From positions 556,001 to 620,000 of the forward strand of contig JAPEIS010000005.1 in NCBI GenBank assembly GCA_029531795.1: DNA of 64,000 nucleotides. Reading direction: 5' to 3'. Each line of letters begins with the position of its first letter. The stretch's first letter is position 1. Shown here in pieces: positions 23,611 through 35,237 of the stretch. Under the pieces are notes generated by a model. That model was not told the DNA's origin, searched no databases, and saw only the letters and a program-made list of their open reading frames with translations. This DNA is from Sclerotinia nivalis (taxonomy: Eukaryota; Ascomycota; Leotiomycetes; Helotiales; Sclerotiniaceae). A program made the translations under genes and the position numbers.

Positions 23611-25069
23611 TGCGTGTTTATATGTGGGTTGGAGGTGGAGGTACGAATTGCGTTTCTTGCTTGATAATTCTGGGAAGATAAGGAGACGGGATGGGATGGG
23701 ATGTGTAATTATATGATGGCATGTATGGTGTATCGGGGATATATGAAGATATGTGCAGTGAGATTTGGCATGTGTGCGTGCATAGCTTGCTTGGTACATA
23801 TATTAGCGAGCGTAAGTAAGTATGTATGAATAGATATCTTTTAATGATGATGAGAAATGACTCGATTTATGGAAACTTGTGAGATTTTCACGTGTTTATA
23901 TGTCTCCTCCTTTCTTCCTCTCCTTCCATTCTAGATTTCATATCGCTAATTCACAAATATATAACTCAACTCGTGCTTGCGTATAGTAAGTAGTGAGGAT
24001 AGCGGGGTTATCTTTGTTTTTGTGGGTGTGGTTGGATGGGTGTGTGGGTGGATGTCAGGGTGGATGTGTGAGGGTGGGAGTAGATGCATAAGGGTGGTGA
24101 GGTGAACCCTTAATCAAATCAATCCTTTCCTCCCCCTCACCTCTTCAAAGATATATCCCGAGTCTAATTTATTTTACAGCTGGTGAGTTTCTGATATAAG
24201 GTGTGTATTTGGGGAAAGAAGGAGGTTTTGAGAGGGTCTGAGTTTGGGTTTGTGGGGTGGAGGTGGAGGTGGAGGTGGAGATCTTGGTTGTATTGGATGG
24301 ATATTAGGGGGAGGAGGGGACTCGGAGGATTGTGTTTATTTGTGTATTGGATGGATGGATGGGTGGATATACTTATAAAATTTCGAGAAAGTGATCAAGG
24401 TTGATTTAGATTTTGCTTTTTGTAGGATAGATAAATAGATAGAATAATTAATTGTAGAATAAATTATATATATATATATATATTAAATATAATCTAAAAT
24501 CAAAAGATTTAAAATATATATATACTTCTTATATCATATATCATAGGTAATAAGATTAAAGAAATAATTAAATAGAAAATTGTCAAGATCAATCTTTGAA
24601 TACCTCCCTCCCTCCTTTCATCAAATCTCTCGAAGTTATTCACAACCTCAACTCTATAGAATAATAGTATAATAGATACACTATCCATACAGAGCAACAC
24701 TACAATAAGATTCTACAAAATAACAGATTCGACACTGATATAAGGTTATTTCACTAATGGAATTTAATTTTCTTTACTCCGTACGTAACCTTACTCTCAG
24801 TTTCTTGATTTCAGGGGTAAGGTTAACGAGTTTTAAATAGATCAATTTTTTTTTAATCATAGTGATTCAGTTTAAACAAATGAACAACTGTAGAATGTAA
24901 CCTAGGAAATAGAAGAGAACTGTTGGGTTTATAATAGTATTAGTATGTATACCTGCGAAGAGTATTGAGATGTGGACGAAAAGAAATGTGTCTGGGTAAA
25001 TAAGCACGAGCTAGTAAATTTATACGAGGATGAAGAAAATGAGACTGCATATAAATACGACGAAAGCAG
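23611..25069. other. Convergent intergenic region, low complexity
   Basis: A 1.46-kb gap between the 3' ends of RAD50 and the Zn2Cys6 gene. It holds G/T-rich GGGTGTGTGGGTGGATG-type sequence (about 24020-24095), a GGTGGA run (about 24256-24280), a (TA)n stretch (about 24466-24482) and further AT-rich sequence (24500-24580). No gene supported. Confidence 0.5.
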
Positions 25070-27653
25070 CTAAAATATTCCACTCATGGCTTCTAATCCA
25101 TCAATATCCCATTCCCCACCTAGATCCATCCAGAAATTCTCTTCATCAGACCCATTCCAAGAATGCATATCCATTTCACCCAAGATTGGAATCACATCCG
25201 AATTTACCTGTGAGTTTACCATTGACTCCAACCCAGCACCAAGTTGTGTTACTGTTCCCTCCTGAGCAACATTCTCATTAACACCTCCACTCCCACCCTC
25301 CATCGCATTTCTATCAATTCTAAGCCCGTCCCCCAATGGCGCCGACATCGATGTAGCACCACCCCGATACCCCGCAACCTTCTGATCATACCAAATCTTC
25401 ACCAATCTAATTTTCCTCGCAAACTTATCAAAACAATCTGTCCAGCCCTCTCCCACTCCTCTCCCTTCTCCATCCACCTCCGCATCTTGTCCCCATTCTC
25501 CATCTTCTCGGGTTATGATATTGATGTCCACAAATTTCGCATTCTCGCTCCGGTCTGCGAGTTCTTCTAAAATGAATGAGAGATCGCAAACTTCGCGGAC
25601 GAAATCGAGGGTCCAAGAGGGGAGAAGCGGGTTTTGATAGAAGGAGAGGCGGGCGAGAATCATGAGGGCGTAGGCGAGAAGGAACCAGGGGATGATGGGT
25701 TGGCTAAGGTAGGTGGATGGGGGGAGGGAGAGGATAAGGGATAGGAAGGAGCGTGTGTGGTGGAGACAGGTGTATAGGGATTGGAGATGAGAGGGGTGGA
25801 GAGGTGGTGGGTGGATTGTTTGGGTTGTTGAGATTGATTGAGGTGATTGTGTTGCGATTTTGGGGGTCCAGTTATTTGTTAAAGCGACTTCGTAGAGACG
25901 TATTGCGGAAAGGTGGTGGTGGAGTTGGAGAATTACTATTCGCAGTTATTAGTTCTTTACTACAACCACCCTCTGAAGAGAGAAACACAAGTAAAGCTAA
26001 AAAGAGTAGGATTGAAATGCATACCATCATCTTTCCATGCACCAGGAATTTCCTTCTTCAGCGTATCAAGTTCCGTCTGAAACGAACCCAATTTCAACGC
26101 CGTGGGAACCTGAATTTCACTTTCATTTTGGATAACCAAAACCGTTTGACCAATTCTCTCTCCTAAATGTGATACTTTGACCAACTCAACCAGTAACAGA
26201 TCAGTAGAATGTTCCGGTTTCTTCTCTATAACACGGACACATTCATCAAGATGTATTGAGTACTTCATAGCATCTATGCGTTGAAAGCCAGTTGCAACCC
26301 TAGATCTAGATTAGCAAGTATGCCTGAAGTGAAGTGTGATAAAGCTTACAAGGAAGTCAGATAGAACAATCCAGCTAAGGCTCTTCTTTGCTCCATACTT
26401 CTCCTTGACAAATCTCCAGCCGTGGCTCTACTGTGACCAAATGGATATTTGAATTTATCCGACGATGGTAGTTTGTTCAGTCCCAAATCACCAGCGAGCC
26501 CCATTGCTAAGCCAAGAAGATTGTTCAGGTGAGGATGTCCTAGACAATGATAATGATACCTAACCATCGAGTTTAATCAGTAAAGTGGCTCCAGTTCAAT
26601 CATGCCCCTGCGAAATCCCCTAACACCGAAAACCTAACCACCCTTGATACACTCTAGACCTCTGAACACTTCACCTTACAACAATTTTTGAAGAATCAAC
26701 AATCGAAAATACATTCGTTCATCAATCCCAATAAGAAAGAAGAAATGTGAAAGAAAAAAAGAACCAACCCACCACCCACAAAACACCAAAATCGTCTGCA
26801 ACAACTCCAAAGTCTTCTCTCTCTTCACCATAATCCTATCCGTCAAATCCCTTACCAACGCGGTCTCATAGACCGTCTGTCTTGGCAAATTATAATAACT
26901 AGCCGCCATCAAAACCGCCTTGCCCAGTACCGGTTTTCCCAGCACCCATTCCTTCCTCGTCAACTCTCCTGTCTCAATGACCACGAATGGGAATTTGGCC
27001 GTCATTTCCGCCTGGTACAGTTTCACTAATCTCTCGATTTCCATATCGTTGGGCTCGAGATTAGAGTTGACGTGGGCGAGGAGACAGGCATTGGTACTTT
27101 TTTCGTAGACGGATTGTCGTTTACTTGGTTCGAGAGGTCTGGGCGGAAGATGAGGAGTATTTCCATAAGCAATTGTACTTGGAGGTTCCGGTTCCGTGAG
27201 TGGTGGTGATCTTGGGAGGATATTCTCATTGGTGATAAGCGGAGAATTTCCCGGCGTTGTAACTTGGGAATCGTCGCCCTTTTGTTTTTGAAGAAGTGAG
27301 ACGATACCATCAATTTTCTCTTCTAATTGTGCAACTCGACTATGGCTAATGCATTAGACATAAATATGATAAATGGTCTGGTGGGTAGAATAATCCATAC
27401 GTAGCCTTGTAAGGTTTACGAACCTTTATGGAAGGAGTTTGCGTTGCGCAGTCTTTCTTCAGACGATGGCATCTATTTAATATTAGCAAATTGACTCAAC
27501 GAAATGGTACCCAATGATTAGTTATACACACCTTTCGCATTTCGCATTTAATCCTTCCGTTCGTGGTACACATTTGGCTTTTGCCAATGCACAAGTCCTG
27601 CATGCCCTGGAATTCAGGTGATTTTTACCAATATGATTAGTTGTCGACGACAT
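25070..27653 (-). CDS. Zn2Cys6 fungal-specific transcription factor
   Basis: A nuclear DNA-binding regulator; target unknown. Six exons by frame: 27532-27653, 27401-27472, 26773-27345, 26350-26559, 26025-26299, 25070-25935; 705 residues. The start MSSTTNHIGKNHLNSR precedes the binuclear cluster ACRTCALAKAKCVPR...NAKCERCHRLKKDC, whose last two Cys-containing loops are joined by intron 1. A linker and a dimerisation coiled coil SRVAQLEEKIDGIVSLLQ follow. The middle homology (fungal_trans-like) region runs from about residue 180: KLYQAEMTAKFPFVVIETG, ALVRDLTDRI, TLELLQTILVFCGWYHYH, LLGLAMGLAGDLGLNK, RRALAGLFYLTS. The C-terminus has an acidic, Trp/Met-rich end (EENFWMDLGGEWD) that could be an activation domain. 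The 213-nt intron at 26560-26772 is long for this locus, and a 6-nt alternative acceptor exists at 27340-27345. Confidence 0.88.
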
Positions 27654-28293
27654 CACGTATTCCTATTTTCGCTTTCATACATCAAACAAACTATGCTTCA
27701 ATACAAACGGAAAAGAAAGTGTATTCACAGTCCGTCGCCGTTGGGATTTGCTTTTTAAAGGTTAGAGGCTGTGGGTCGGAACCGGAGCAGACCAACCATT
27801 CCGCTCCCGGTCCACAAACCATGTAATGTACCACTTGCAGGCTTGATCCAATACATTGAGAGCAATCGAGACAGAAGAAAGTACAAAAACAAGATATTAT
27901 ATTTTGAAAAAACAACGAATGGAATAGTATTGCGATAAACACATAAATCTTGAGTTGATTTAGTCTATCTACAAAGTTGCATTAAAACTTTCAATGCTCG
28001 ACGAAAAGTAAGAGCAGAGGGTATGCAAGTTTGGTCATGTAAAAAAAAAATCATAAACGCCTGGTCCCCGCCACCATCCTCCAGATCCCGCCCCATCGAA
28101 ACGACCATCCGCGTGATTCTCATACTCGATGTATAAAGGCGAAGTATGCGAGGTGGCTCTGAGAGGAGAACATTATCAAGCCAAACGGCATAACGCTATT
28201 CAGAATTGGACAAGCTCATATGAATCATAGAAGTTAAAGTAAGCCCATATGGATGCCGGGTAAGTTTTTAAAGTCGTATGGAGTAGAGGGAGA
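27654..28293. promoter_or_regulatory. Upstream region of the Zn2Cys6 gene and 3' region of CK2 alpha
   Basis: 640 bp between the regulator's start and the stop of the kinase gene; both are on the minus strand, so the promoter of the regulator lies here. At 27771-27815 there is an imperfect inverted repeat with arms GTGG..CGGAACCGGAGC and CCGCTCCCGGTCCAC, carrying several CGG/CCG triplets, the half-site type of Zn2Cys6 proteins. Confidence 0.45.
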
Positions 28294-29684
28294 TCATGTA
28301 GTAGGAGCTGCAGCGCCACGTGCAGCTTGCTCATCGGCGCGAATAGGTGCAAAGAATGGATGAGCCATGGCTTCCTTGGCAGTCAAACGTTCCTAAATCA
28401 CATGTTAGCAGATACTAAAAACCCGATGATAAATAGTAGTCATACTTGGTGATCGTAACGGAGAAGTTTGTCCAAGAAGTCGATAGCTTCGTTAGTAACG
28501 AATCGTTGGTTCTCGGCATTGACAAAGCTGTGCCAGTTCTTCTTTGGGAATCTGCCTAAGATGTCATCATATTGCGCGTCGAGCTCAATCTCGTACTTGT
28601 CGAGGTAGTCGAATAAGTCTTCGGTACCGAGAACTTTAGCAATCTTGACCAACTGATCTGAGTTGCTGTTTCCGTGGAAGAATGGTTCTTTGCGGAAGAT
28701 CATAGAAGCGAACATGGCACCTAAAGACCACATGTCCAAGGAGTAGTCATATTCCTGGAAGTCAACGAGCAATTCGGGTCCTTTGAAATATCTTGATGCA
28801 ACTCGAACGTTATACTCTGTGCCTTGGTGGTAAAATTCTGCAAGACCCCAATCGATAAGTCTCAACTACATCCTAAATATTAGTCAAGCATTCTTGGGGC
28901 TGGCGGCAATCCTACCTTTCGGTTCTCATGATCAATCATCACGTTGTGAGGCTTTACATCTCTATGCATGATGCCTTTGCTGTGGCAAAAGTCCAATGCC
29001 TACCGACATTAGTAACTTTAGAACTTCCTGGCTATTAAGATGCTATACCTTCAAAAGCTCATAGATATAAAATCGAACGTCATAATCAATGAACTTAGGG
29101 TAAAGGCTTCGGAAGTCGGTATTGTTGACATATTCGAAAATCAAAGAAGGTGTTTTGCTCTGCATCAAATATGAGTCGTCTGTTTCTTCTTCAAGGAGTT
29201 CTTCAAGACCAGTGAGCGCCGATTTTCCAGTCTTCCCACCTAGGGGAGGAGCATCGGCCGGGGTAATAGGAAATGTTGGATTTACTTGACTATCCCTAAC
29301 AACATCAAGGAGGGCGACAATATTCGGACCTCCTGACAAGTTCTGTAGGATTTTGATCTCTCTCTTGATCTTCTTCTTCTTGACCGGCTTCAACACCTTG
29401 ATTACACATTTCTGGTAGTTGGCCACATTGATTCCCTCGAAGACTTCCGAATACTTTCCTCGTCCTACACGCACGAGCACACATCCGAGTGTCAGTAACC
29501 AGCACACACAACAGCCACGAGCGGGTAAAAACAAAACAAGTCTTGGGAAAGGAGGTATTGCCGACTTACCAATCTTGCGCACAACTTCATAGTTCTCCAA
29601 CACGCCCCAAGTAATATTCACGCTATCATAATCCCAATATGCCCGTGGCATCTGCTGATTGACATCCGCATAGACGCGAGCCAT
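28294..29684 (-). CDS. CKA1: Casein kinase 2 catalytic subunit alpha
   Basis: Ser/Thr kinase acting on acidic sites, forming a tetramer with CK2 beta in nucleus and cytosol. Exons: 29570-29684, 29286-29464, 29049-29159, 28916-28999, 28446-28865, 28294-28392; 335 residues, the usual size. Motifs: [19 protein letters not shown], the glycine loop [13 protein letters not shown], the VIKVLK lysine, the basic [15 protein letters not shown] stretch typical of CK2, [10 protein letters not shown] catalytic loop, IDWGLAEF (DWG in place of DFG, diagnostic of CK2), [12 protein letters not shown] and [21 protein letters not shown]. The segment 29160-29285 (GTAAAT...ATGCAG, 126 nt) is treated as an intron because family continuity is [14 protein letters not shown]. 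It is stop-free and a multiple of three, so retention would add 42 residues (377 total). Confidence 0.95.
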
Positions 29685-30120
29685 TTTGCGGCCGGCCTGC
29701 TATGGGAAGGCGCAGCGCAAATCGTGTAGAGACCGCCTTTTTGTAAATATCGAGATCCGAAGTGAGTCGCCGATAGATAAGAACCTAATTATTCGACCGG
29801 AAGTTTCTGGTCGAGAGTCGCAAAATGACCTTGTACGATGTTGTAGAAAATAATGATCTGATGTTAATGTGCTACGAATTCTTGATAGAATGGCTAAGAC
29901 ACCCCGCGCTAGCGCAGGAGTTATATTTTTGTCTGGTGGCCTTAAATAAAAGGTAAAAGGTAGCCTTTTTAAAAGTTGTCCAAGGCTGAATGATGAAGAA
30001 TAATTTTTGGATTAAGCTTCACTTCTCAATAATATTCAACGCACTTTGTCGCCATTGTAAAGAAATCCGTGAGGGAATTACGAATGCAAAGGGGTATTAA
30101 ACAGCAGAAATAACGCGAAC
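29685..30120. promoter_or_regulatory. Divergent promoter between CK2 alpha and RNase P subunit genes
   Basis: 436 bp between two start codons, hence a shared bidirectional promoter region. No specific motif assigned. Confidence 0.5.
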
Positions 30121-31119
30121 ATGCTCTACGATCTTAATATACCTTGGTCATCAAGTAAAGACCCTCTTGATCTTCAAAGGACAATTTCATTCCTTTCAGA
30201 ATTAGGCTACGGAACCATAGCCCTCAATCATATCCATAGCGGACTGCTCCCTTCCAATATAACAAACCCAATACCTACGACTTTTCCCTTCACAGTTCCA
30301 CCCAAAACGGTCATTCTCCGCCGCTGCACCATCGTTCTTTCCGATCCTTCCCTTAATCACCGTCTCTCGACCATTTCATCCGCCTACGATATCCTCGCGA
30401 TTCGCCCTACCACCGAAAAGGCTTTTCTCGCAGCGTGTCTCAATCTATCCGAGCACTCTCTGATATCGCTCGATCTCACACAACGATTTCCATTTCATTT
30501 CAAACCAAAACCTCTTATGGCAGCTATACATCGCGGTATTAGATTCGAAATATGCTACGCGCAAGCTACGATGGAAGATGCGAATGCGCGCAAAAATTTC
30601 ATAAGTAATTGTTTGGGAATATTCAGGGCTACTAGAGGCAGAGGAATTGTGATCAGCAGTGAAGCCAAGACTGCATTGGGTGTGCGAGGTCCAGCAGATG
30701 TTGTCAATTTGATGGCGGTGTGGGGATTGGGCAGAGAAAGGGGCATGGAAGGATTAGGGGATACTCCGAGATCAGTGGTCATAAATGAGGGCTTAAAGAG
30801 AAGCTCTTTCAGAGGAGTGGTGGATGTGGTCTATGGTGGGGAAAGGAGTGCTACAAAGGAGGCTGAAATCAGCGAGGCACAGAAGAATAAAGCAAATAAT
30901 GGAGACAAGGGAAAGGGGAAGAGAAAAGCCGAGGATAACAAGGAGGTGAAAGAGAATGAGCCACCTCAAATCAGCAAAAGGCAGGCAAAGAAACAGAGGA
31001 TGGAAGCAATAAAGGCCACCGAATCCAATTCGAGCTCATCGAAAGAGACAACCCCCAAAGAAACGACTTTCACAGTCATAGATACTCATAACACAATAAA
31101 AGCGAAAGCAAATAGTTGA
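30121..31119 (+). CDS. RPP1: Ribonuclease P/MRP protein subunit Rpp30/Rpp1
   Basis: Protein subunit of nuclear RNase P (tRNA 5' maturation) and RNase MRP (rRNA processing). Intronless, 332 residues. The start MLYDLNIPW matches the family's M-x-D-L-N-[VI]-P. The predicted TIM-barrel-like fold (PHP-type) runs to about residue 245: LGYGTIALNH, ILRRCTIVLSD, YDILAIRPTTEKAFLAAC, ISLDLTQRFPFHFKPKPLMAAIHRG, FEICYA, ISNCLGIFRATRGRGIVISSEA and LRGP-like VRGPADVVNL. The last ~85 residues are Lys/Glu-rich and disordered, with probable nuclear localisation KGKRKAE and KRQAKKQR. All core blocks appear complete. Confidence 0.93.
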   Translation: MLYDLNIPWSSSKDPLDLQRTISFLSELGYGTIALNHIHSGLLPSNITNPIPTTFPFTVPPKTVILRRCTIVLSDPSLNHRLSTISSAYDILAIRPTTEKAFLAACLNLSEHSLISLDLTQRFPFHFKPKPLMAAIHRGIRFEICYAQATMEDANARKNFISNCLGIFRATRGRGIVISSEAKTALGVRGPADVVNLMAVWGLGRERGMEGLGDTPRSVVINEGLKRSSFRGVVDVVYGGERSATKEAEISEAQKNKANNGDKGKGKRKAEDNKEVKENEPPQISKRQAKKQRMEAIKATESNSSSSKETTPKETTFTVIDTHNTIKAKANS

Positions 31120-31277
31120 TATTGATATTCTTTTTTGTTTTTTGTTTTTTTCTTGGCATCCTCTCTGAACGTATATTTACAGCGAATTTAGTATCTCTGG
31201 GGAATCTAGCCCTACACAACCTGATATTGCTTCTTCTAAACCCATTTCATTATTATGTTTGAGCATCAAGCCCAATC

Positions 31278-32143
31278 TTAGACAGCTGTCGCCACAGCCA
31301 GATTACCAAGGGCCAAAGTGCTGGCTAAGGAGAATGTGTTGATATCCACGGGATTTGGTTGCTCAACTTGTGCAGCTCCAAGTTCAGGAGCCTGTGATAT
31401 ACCAGGTTGTAATGCAGTTGATGTGGTGACGGTTGGTTCGGGGGCTCCCTGAATAGCGGCTTCGGTTAAGGATGTGCTTGAGGACGTACTTAAGGACATG
31501 CTAGTTGATGCTACAGTTGTAGCTCCTTCCATAGTAACTTTGATCTTGAGTTAGTTCATGCAAGTCATTCCAATGTAAATTCATCATACCTGATACCATC
31601 ATGGTAGTTGTTTCCATCATAGTTATAGTGACCATTGATGTTACCACCGACATTTCCGTGGCCATCATGGTAACCATAACTTGCTCTGTCTCAGTGACGG
31701 TTTGAGTTATCATCTGAGGTAGAGGAGTTACTGTAACGGTAGGCGGAGCGCCTGAAGCAAATACGGTTGAAGTGAGGAAAGAGAATTGGCCACTGAAAAT
31801 GTTAGTCCTCAGCCAGTATCAACAGGAATGAAATAGATTATCATACCCAGTCCCTGCAGCTTGTATAGCAGCTCCTGTTGGCGCCGCCACTCCCTGAATT
31901 TCTTTCGTGACAGTCATCGTTTTTGTGATCTCCTTTGTCACCGCCGCCGCCGCTCCTCCCTTTTCACCCTTCGTTCCACCTTCAAGAGCGGCGATGATAT
32001 CACTTAAGCCTCTTGCCTCATTTGGATATCCCTAAATTATCATCAGCCACCATCCACATTATCAATCGACCCTTAAACCATACCTTTGCAAGACCTGCGA
32101 CCCCGACTACCACCAACAACGATGCTCTCATGAAGCCCTTCAT
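31278..32143 (-). CDS. Small secreted or cell-wall Thr/Met-rich protein
   Basis: Not a family I can name. Exons 32084-32143, 31847-32031, 31590-31792, 31278-31537; 235 residues. The N-terminus MKGFMRASLLVVVGVAGLAKG is a good secretion signal. The middle has Ala/Gly/Lys segments, then a repetitive Thr/Val/Met stretch (TQTVTETEQVMVTMMATEM, VTSMVTITMMETTTMMV). A Ser/Thr-rich stretch follows, then a hydrophobic end NTFSLASTLALGNLAVATAV without a charged tail. That is compatible with a GPI-attachment signal (not proven). All introns have GTATG donors. The last intron (31538-31589) was placed because it restores the frame into the Ser-rich part. Function unknown; a surface glycoprotein is the best guess. 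Confidence 0.72.
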
Positions 32144-33918
32144 CCCTCTTCTCGAATCTTCCCGTTAAGATAATACACTTGAGTCTTCGGCTTTGTGAGT
32201 TTCGTAGTAATTTTTTTAATGAACGTCGCCAACAGCCCAGCTGTGGAATGAAGCAAAGAATACGAGAAGATACTGAGTGAGCGTGACCTGCAGCTGCAGA
32301 ATTACAATTGATTAGATGGGAAGAAACTTTAAAAGAGAGTGCTCAGATGACAAGACATTCAATGAGCGAAGTGGAAGATATGCATACGATCCTAAAACCG
32401 TGCATCAACGAGTCTTGGCGCTATGATTAATAATTGAAGGACCACGGTGCGTGGTCCTAAATGTAGATCCTCGACACGCGGGAGAATATCATGGACGGAT
32501 GAATATGAGATCATGGCGCCATCAAACTTGTAAGCCGCCAGGGGTTATGATCCAAATTTACCTGACTTGGGTAACTTTACCCACACTCACAGCATAATGG
32601 GGTAAAACATCAAAAAGTGATTGATCTGGTCGAGTGAAAATCCAAAGACTCCATGGGTTTCGGCGGCACGATCGAGTGAAAGAAACTCCATGCATAACAT
32701 AAAAGTAGAAAAATCCAGTGAGGATACGGATGACTAGTGCAAAAGCATACTTCGCAAGCGGTGGCTTGAGAAAGTTTTGATAGAATAGTGCTAAAGGATG
32801 TAAGAGATGAGAGAATCTCAAACGTCGGAAAGTTTTTGAGGTATGGGGAAAAGGACAATCACAGACGTTTGGGGTTTCAGGCTAACTCTGCGGCGGAGGA
32901 TTTCAAAACAGTTATACAAACTATATACCGGCAGTCCAGATATGTTGTCCAATGAAAATTATGAGTCTTGGATACCAAACAAGCTTTGTAAATGTCCCAG
33001 CGATTTCCCTTGAGTGTGCCAGTGTCAGTGTGGTGAACGGGGGATTAAATTTGTATGGAACTCGCGACGCAATTCTGATTACGTTGGATTTGTTTAACTC
33101 GCCAAGGACTCGAATATCCCCAATCCGAACCTTCTTAATTTTTGCCCTATCCAATATTCGGTTTGAAGGGTTTTATATTCGGGTATATTGACGACAACTT
33201 GTCAGACAAACGAGTGAAGTAGATCCAGATATTGGTGTACATTGGGATTGTGATATCCCCCATCACAATCCCAATATATAGCAAATATAGCAATTGCTCT
33301 AGGACATAACAAACATTGAATGTATATAAAAGGTTTAATAGAAACAACTTTCGAAAACTTCAATGTGCGAGGTGCAGCATTTAGATTAACCTTAATCTTT
33401 CAGCCTTGCATAAGATGAAAACAACCTTGCAGTGACTTCCGACTTCCGAATCTAGCTTAGAACGAATGATGCTAGCCTCGATCAATATGCACAGATGAAT
33501 AATCACCATTCAGTACGTCATGATCGCGCGACATCAATTGGCCCGTGAATTTCGATTTCAGCGATGTTTCAACGATGAAGAGGAAGGTAAAGCTACAAAC
33601 GGACTTTTCTAGCCCCCGGACTGCGTCAATGATCTTTAACTACGCTTCTGGATCTAAATCTAATCCTCCTATTTTCCCTCTTCAAACAGAATATTTTCCA
33701 GCCACATCTCTCATCTCATAATTTTGAAGTCATGGCTCATATCTAACACTAATAAGTACCTACCTGTCATCCCATATTTCACCTCCAATTATCAAGGGAT
33801 TGTTTTCAGTCTCTTCATTCCTCCTTCATTTTCAATCCTTCTCGACAACATCAAACCATTATACGGCACGATAATTACCGTCACATTCAATACCTAAGTA
33901 GAGAAGGATTCTGTAGAC
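32144..33918. other. Long divergent intergenic region with a stem-loop
   Basis: 1.77 kb between divergent starts of the secreted protein and the DUF1295 gene. It contains a perfect 14-bp stem with a 7-nt loop at 33241-33275. Open frames of up to 87 residues (32558-32858) show no family resemblance. A C/T-rich leader (about 33670-33850) precedes the DUF1295 start. Confidence 0.5.
33241..33275. repeat. Perfect inverted repeat, 14-bp arms, 7-nt loop
   Basis: Arms ATTGGGATTGTGAT (33241-33254) and ATCACAATCCCAAT (33262-33275) are exact reverse complements separated by ATCCCCC. It is not at a gene 3' end, so a terminator role is not indicated. Confidence 0.85.
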
Positions 33919-35034
33919 ATGACGGTCGTCCATGTTTTGGATGACTACTACCTTGCAATAACACTGTTGATTACAGCTGCATATCAATTGTTCTTCTTCT
34001 CCATTGCCTTTTCTCTTAAATTTGATAAACTTACAGGTAAGATATATATATACATCTCGAGAAGTCTTCTATCCACTAACATTCATTTCAGACTTTGCTG
34101 GTGGAACGAATTTTGTTATATTAGCTATCATAACGCTTGCATTCAGTGGCCATCACAATGCACGCCAAATCGTGGCTTCCCTTTTTATCATGATATGGGG
34201 AGCACGTCTTTCGGCTTTCCTATTATTCCGAATTCTGAAGACTGGAAAAGATGATAGATTTGATGATAAGCGTGAAAACTTCTTCAAGTTTCTCGGATTT
34301 TGGGTGTTTCAAATGTTCTGGGTTTGGATCGTCTCTTTCCCAGTCACGCTTTTGAATTCCCCAAAAGTCACGAGATTTCCACAGCCCTCATTTGGGACTG
34401 CTAGTGATATCGCTGGAGTCATTCTTTACGCCATTGGTATTGTTATGGAGAGCGTGAGCGATATTCAGAAGTATCTCTTCAGAGCTCACAACAGTGACAA
34501 ATCGAAAATTTGTGATAAAGGGTTCTTCTCATGGAGTCGACACCCAAATTATTTCGGAGAGATTATGATTCAGTTTTGTAGGCTCCCCCTTAGCTTTTGG
34601 TTCTCTTTCGCTAATCTCTTGTAGCTATTTATATGGTTGCAGTCTCCCCCGCTGCCGAAGGATTTGTTCATGGTGGAGCTCGCAAAGCTCTCTATGCTTC
34701 AATCCTTGGCCCAATATTTCTCACTACCCTCCTCATGTTCGTATCTGGCTTGACACTTCAAGAGCGACCTGGAGCCAAGAAACGATACGAGAAGGACAAT
34801 CATTGGGAGGAATACTCTCGTTACCTGAATCGAACGAGCATTCTAGTTCCTTTCCCCCCTCAACTTTACGAGAAGCTCCCTACTATACTGAAAAGAACAA
34901 TTTTCTTGGAATTCCCTATCTATGTGTTTGATCCGGCGAAACATTCGGATGTTGGTAAAGGTCAACATGGTGCGGAGGAGGGACGTCAGTCGCATGGAGG
35001 AGATCGACAGAGTACTGATGGTTTGGCTCAATGA
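33919..35034 (+). CDS. DUF1295 / steroid 5-alpha-reductase-like membrane protein
   Basis: Exons 33919-34036, 34092-34577, 34625-35034; introns of 55 and 47 nt (GTAAGA...TCAG, GTAGGC...GTAG); 337 residues. Several membrane helices: YYLAITLLITAAYQLFFFSIAF, FVILAIITLAF, ASLFIMIWGARLSAFLLFRIL, FWVFQMFWVWIVSFPVTLL, IAGVILYAIGIVMESVSDIQKYLF, and one in exon 3 (LGPIFLTTLLMFVSGLTLQE). The signature of the family, GFFSWSRHPNYFGEIMIQF, is split by intron 2, and EERP-like LQERPGAKKRY follows. DUF1295 proteins are related to steroid reductases and isoprenylcysteine methyltransferases; substrate unknown. The last ~45 residues are a polar Gly/His/Gln-rich tail. Probably resides in the ER. Confidence 0.9.
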
Positions 35035-35237
35035 GTTCAAATCGACCTACTTTACGAAAATATATAATGTCACAGAAGGCTTATCTTGAATATGAAGATT
35101 TATAATGGCGAAAACTTTATATTGCGTTGATTAACTTTCGTTTAGAACTACCCTTTTTTCAGTCGGATTGACATTTGCGTCAGGACAGAGCTCGCATCCA
35201 GTTTACCAGCGCAACCTCTTCAATATTTATGTATATA

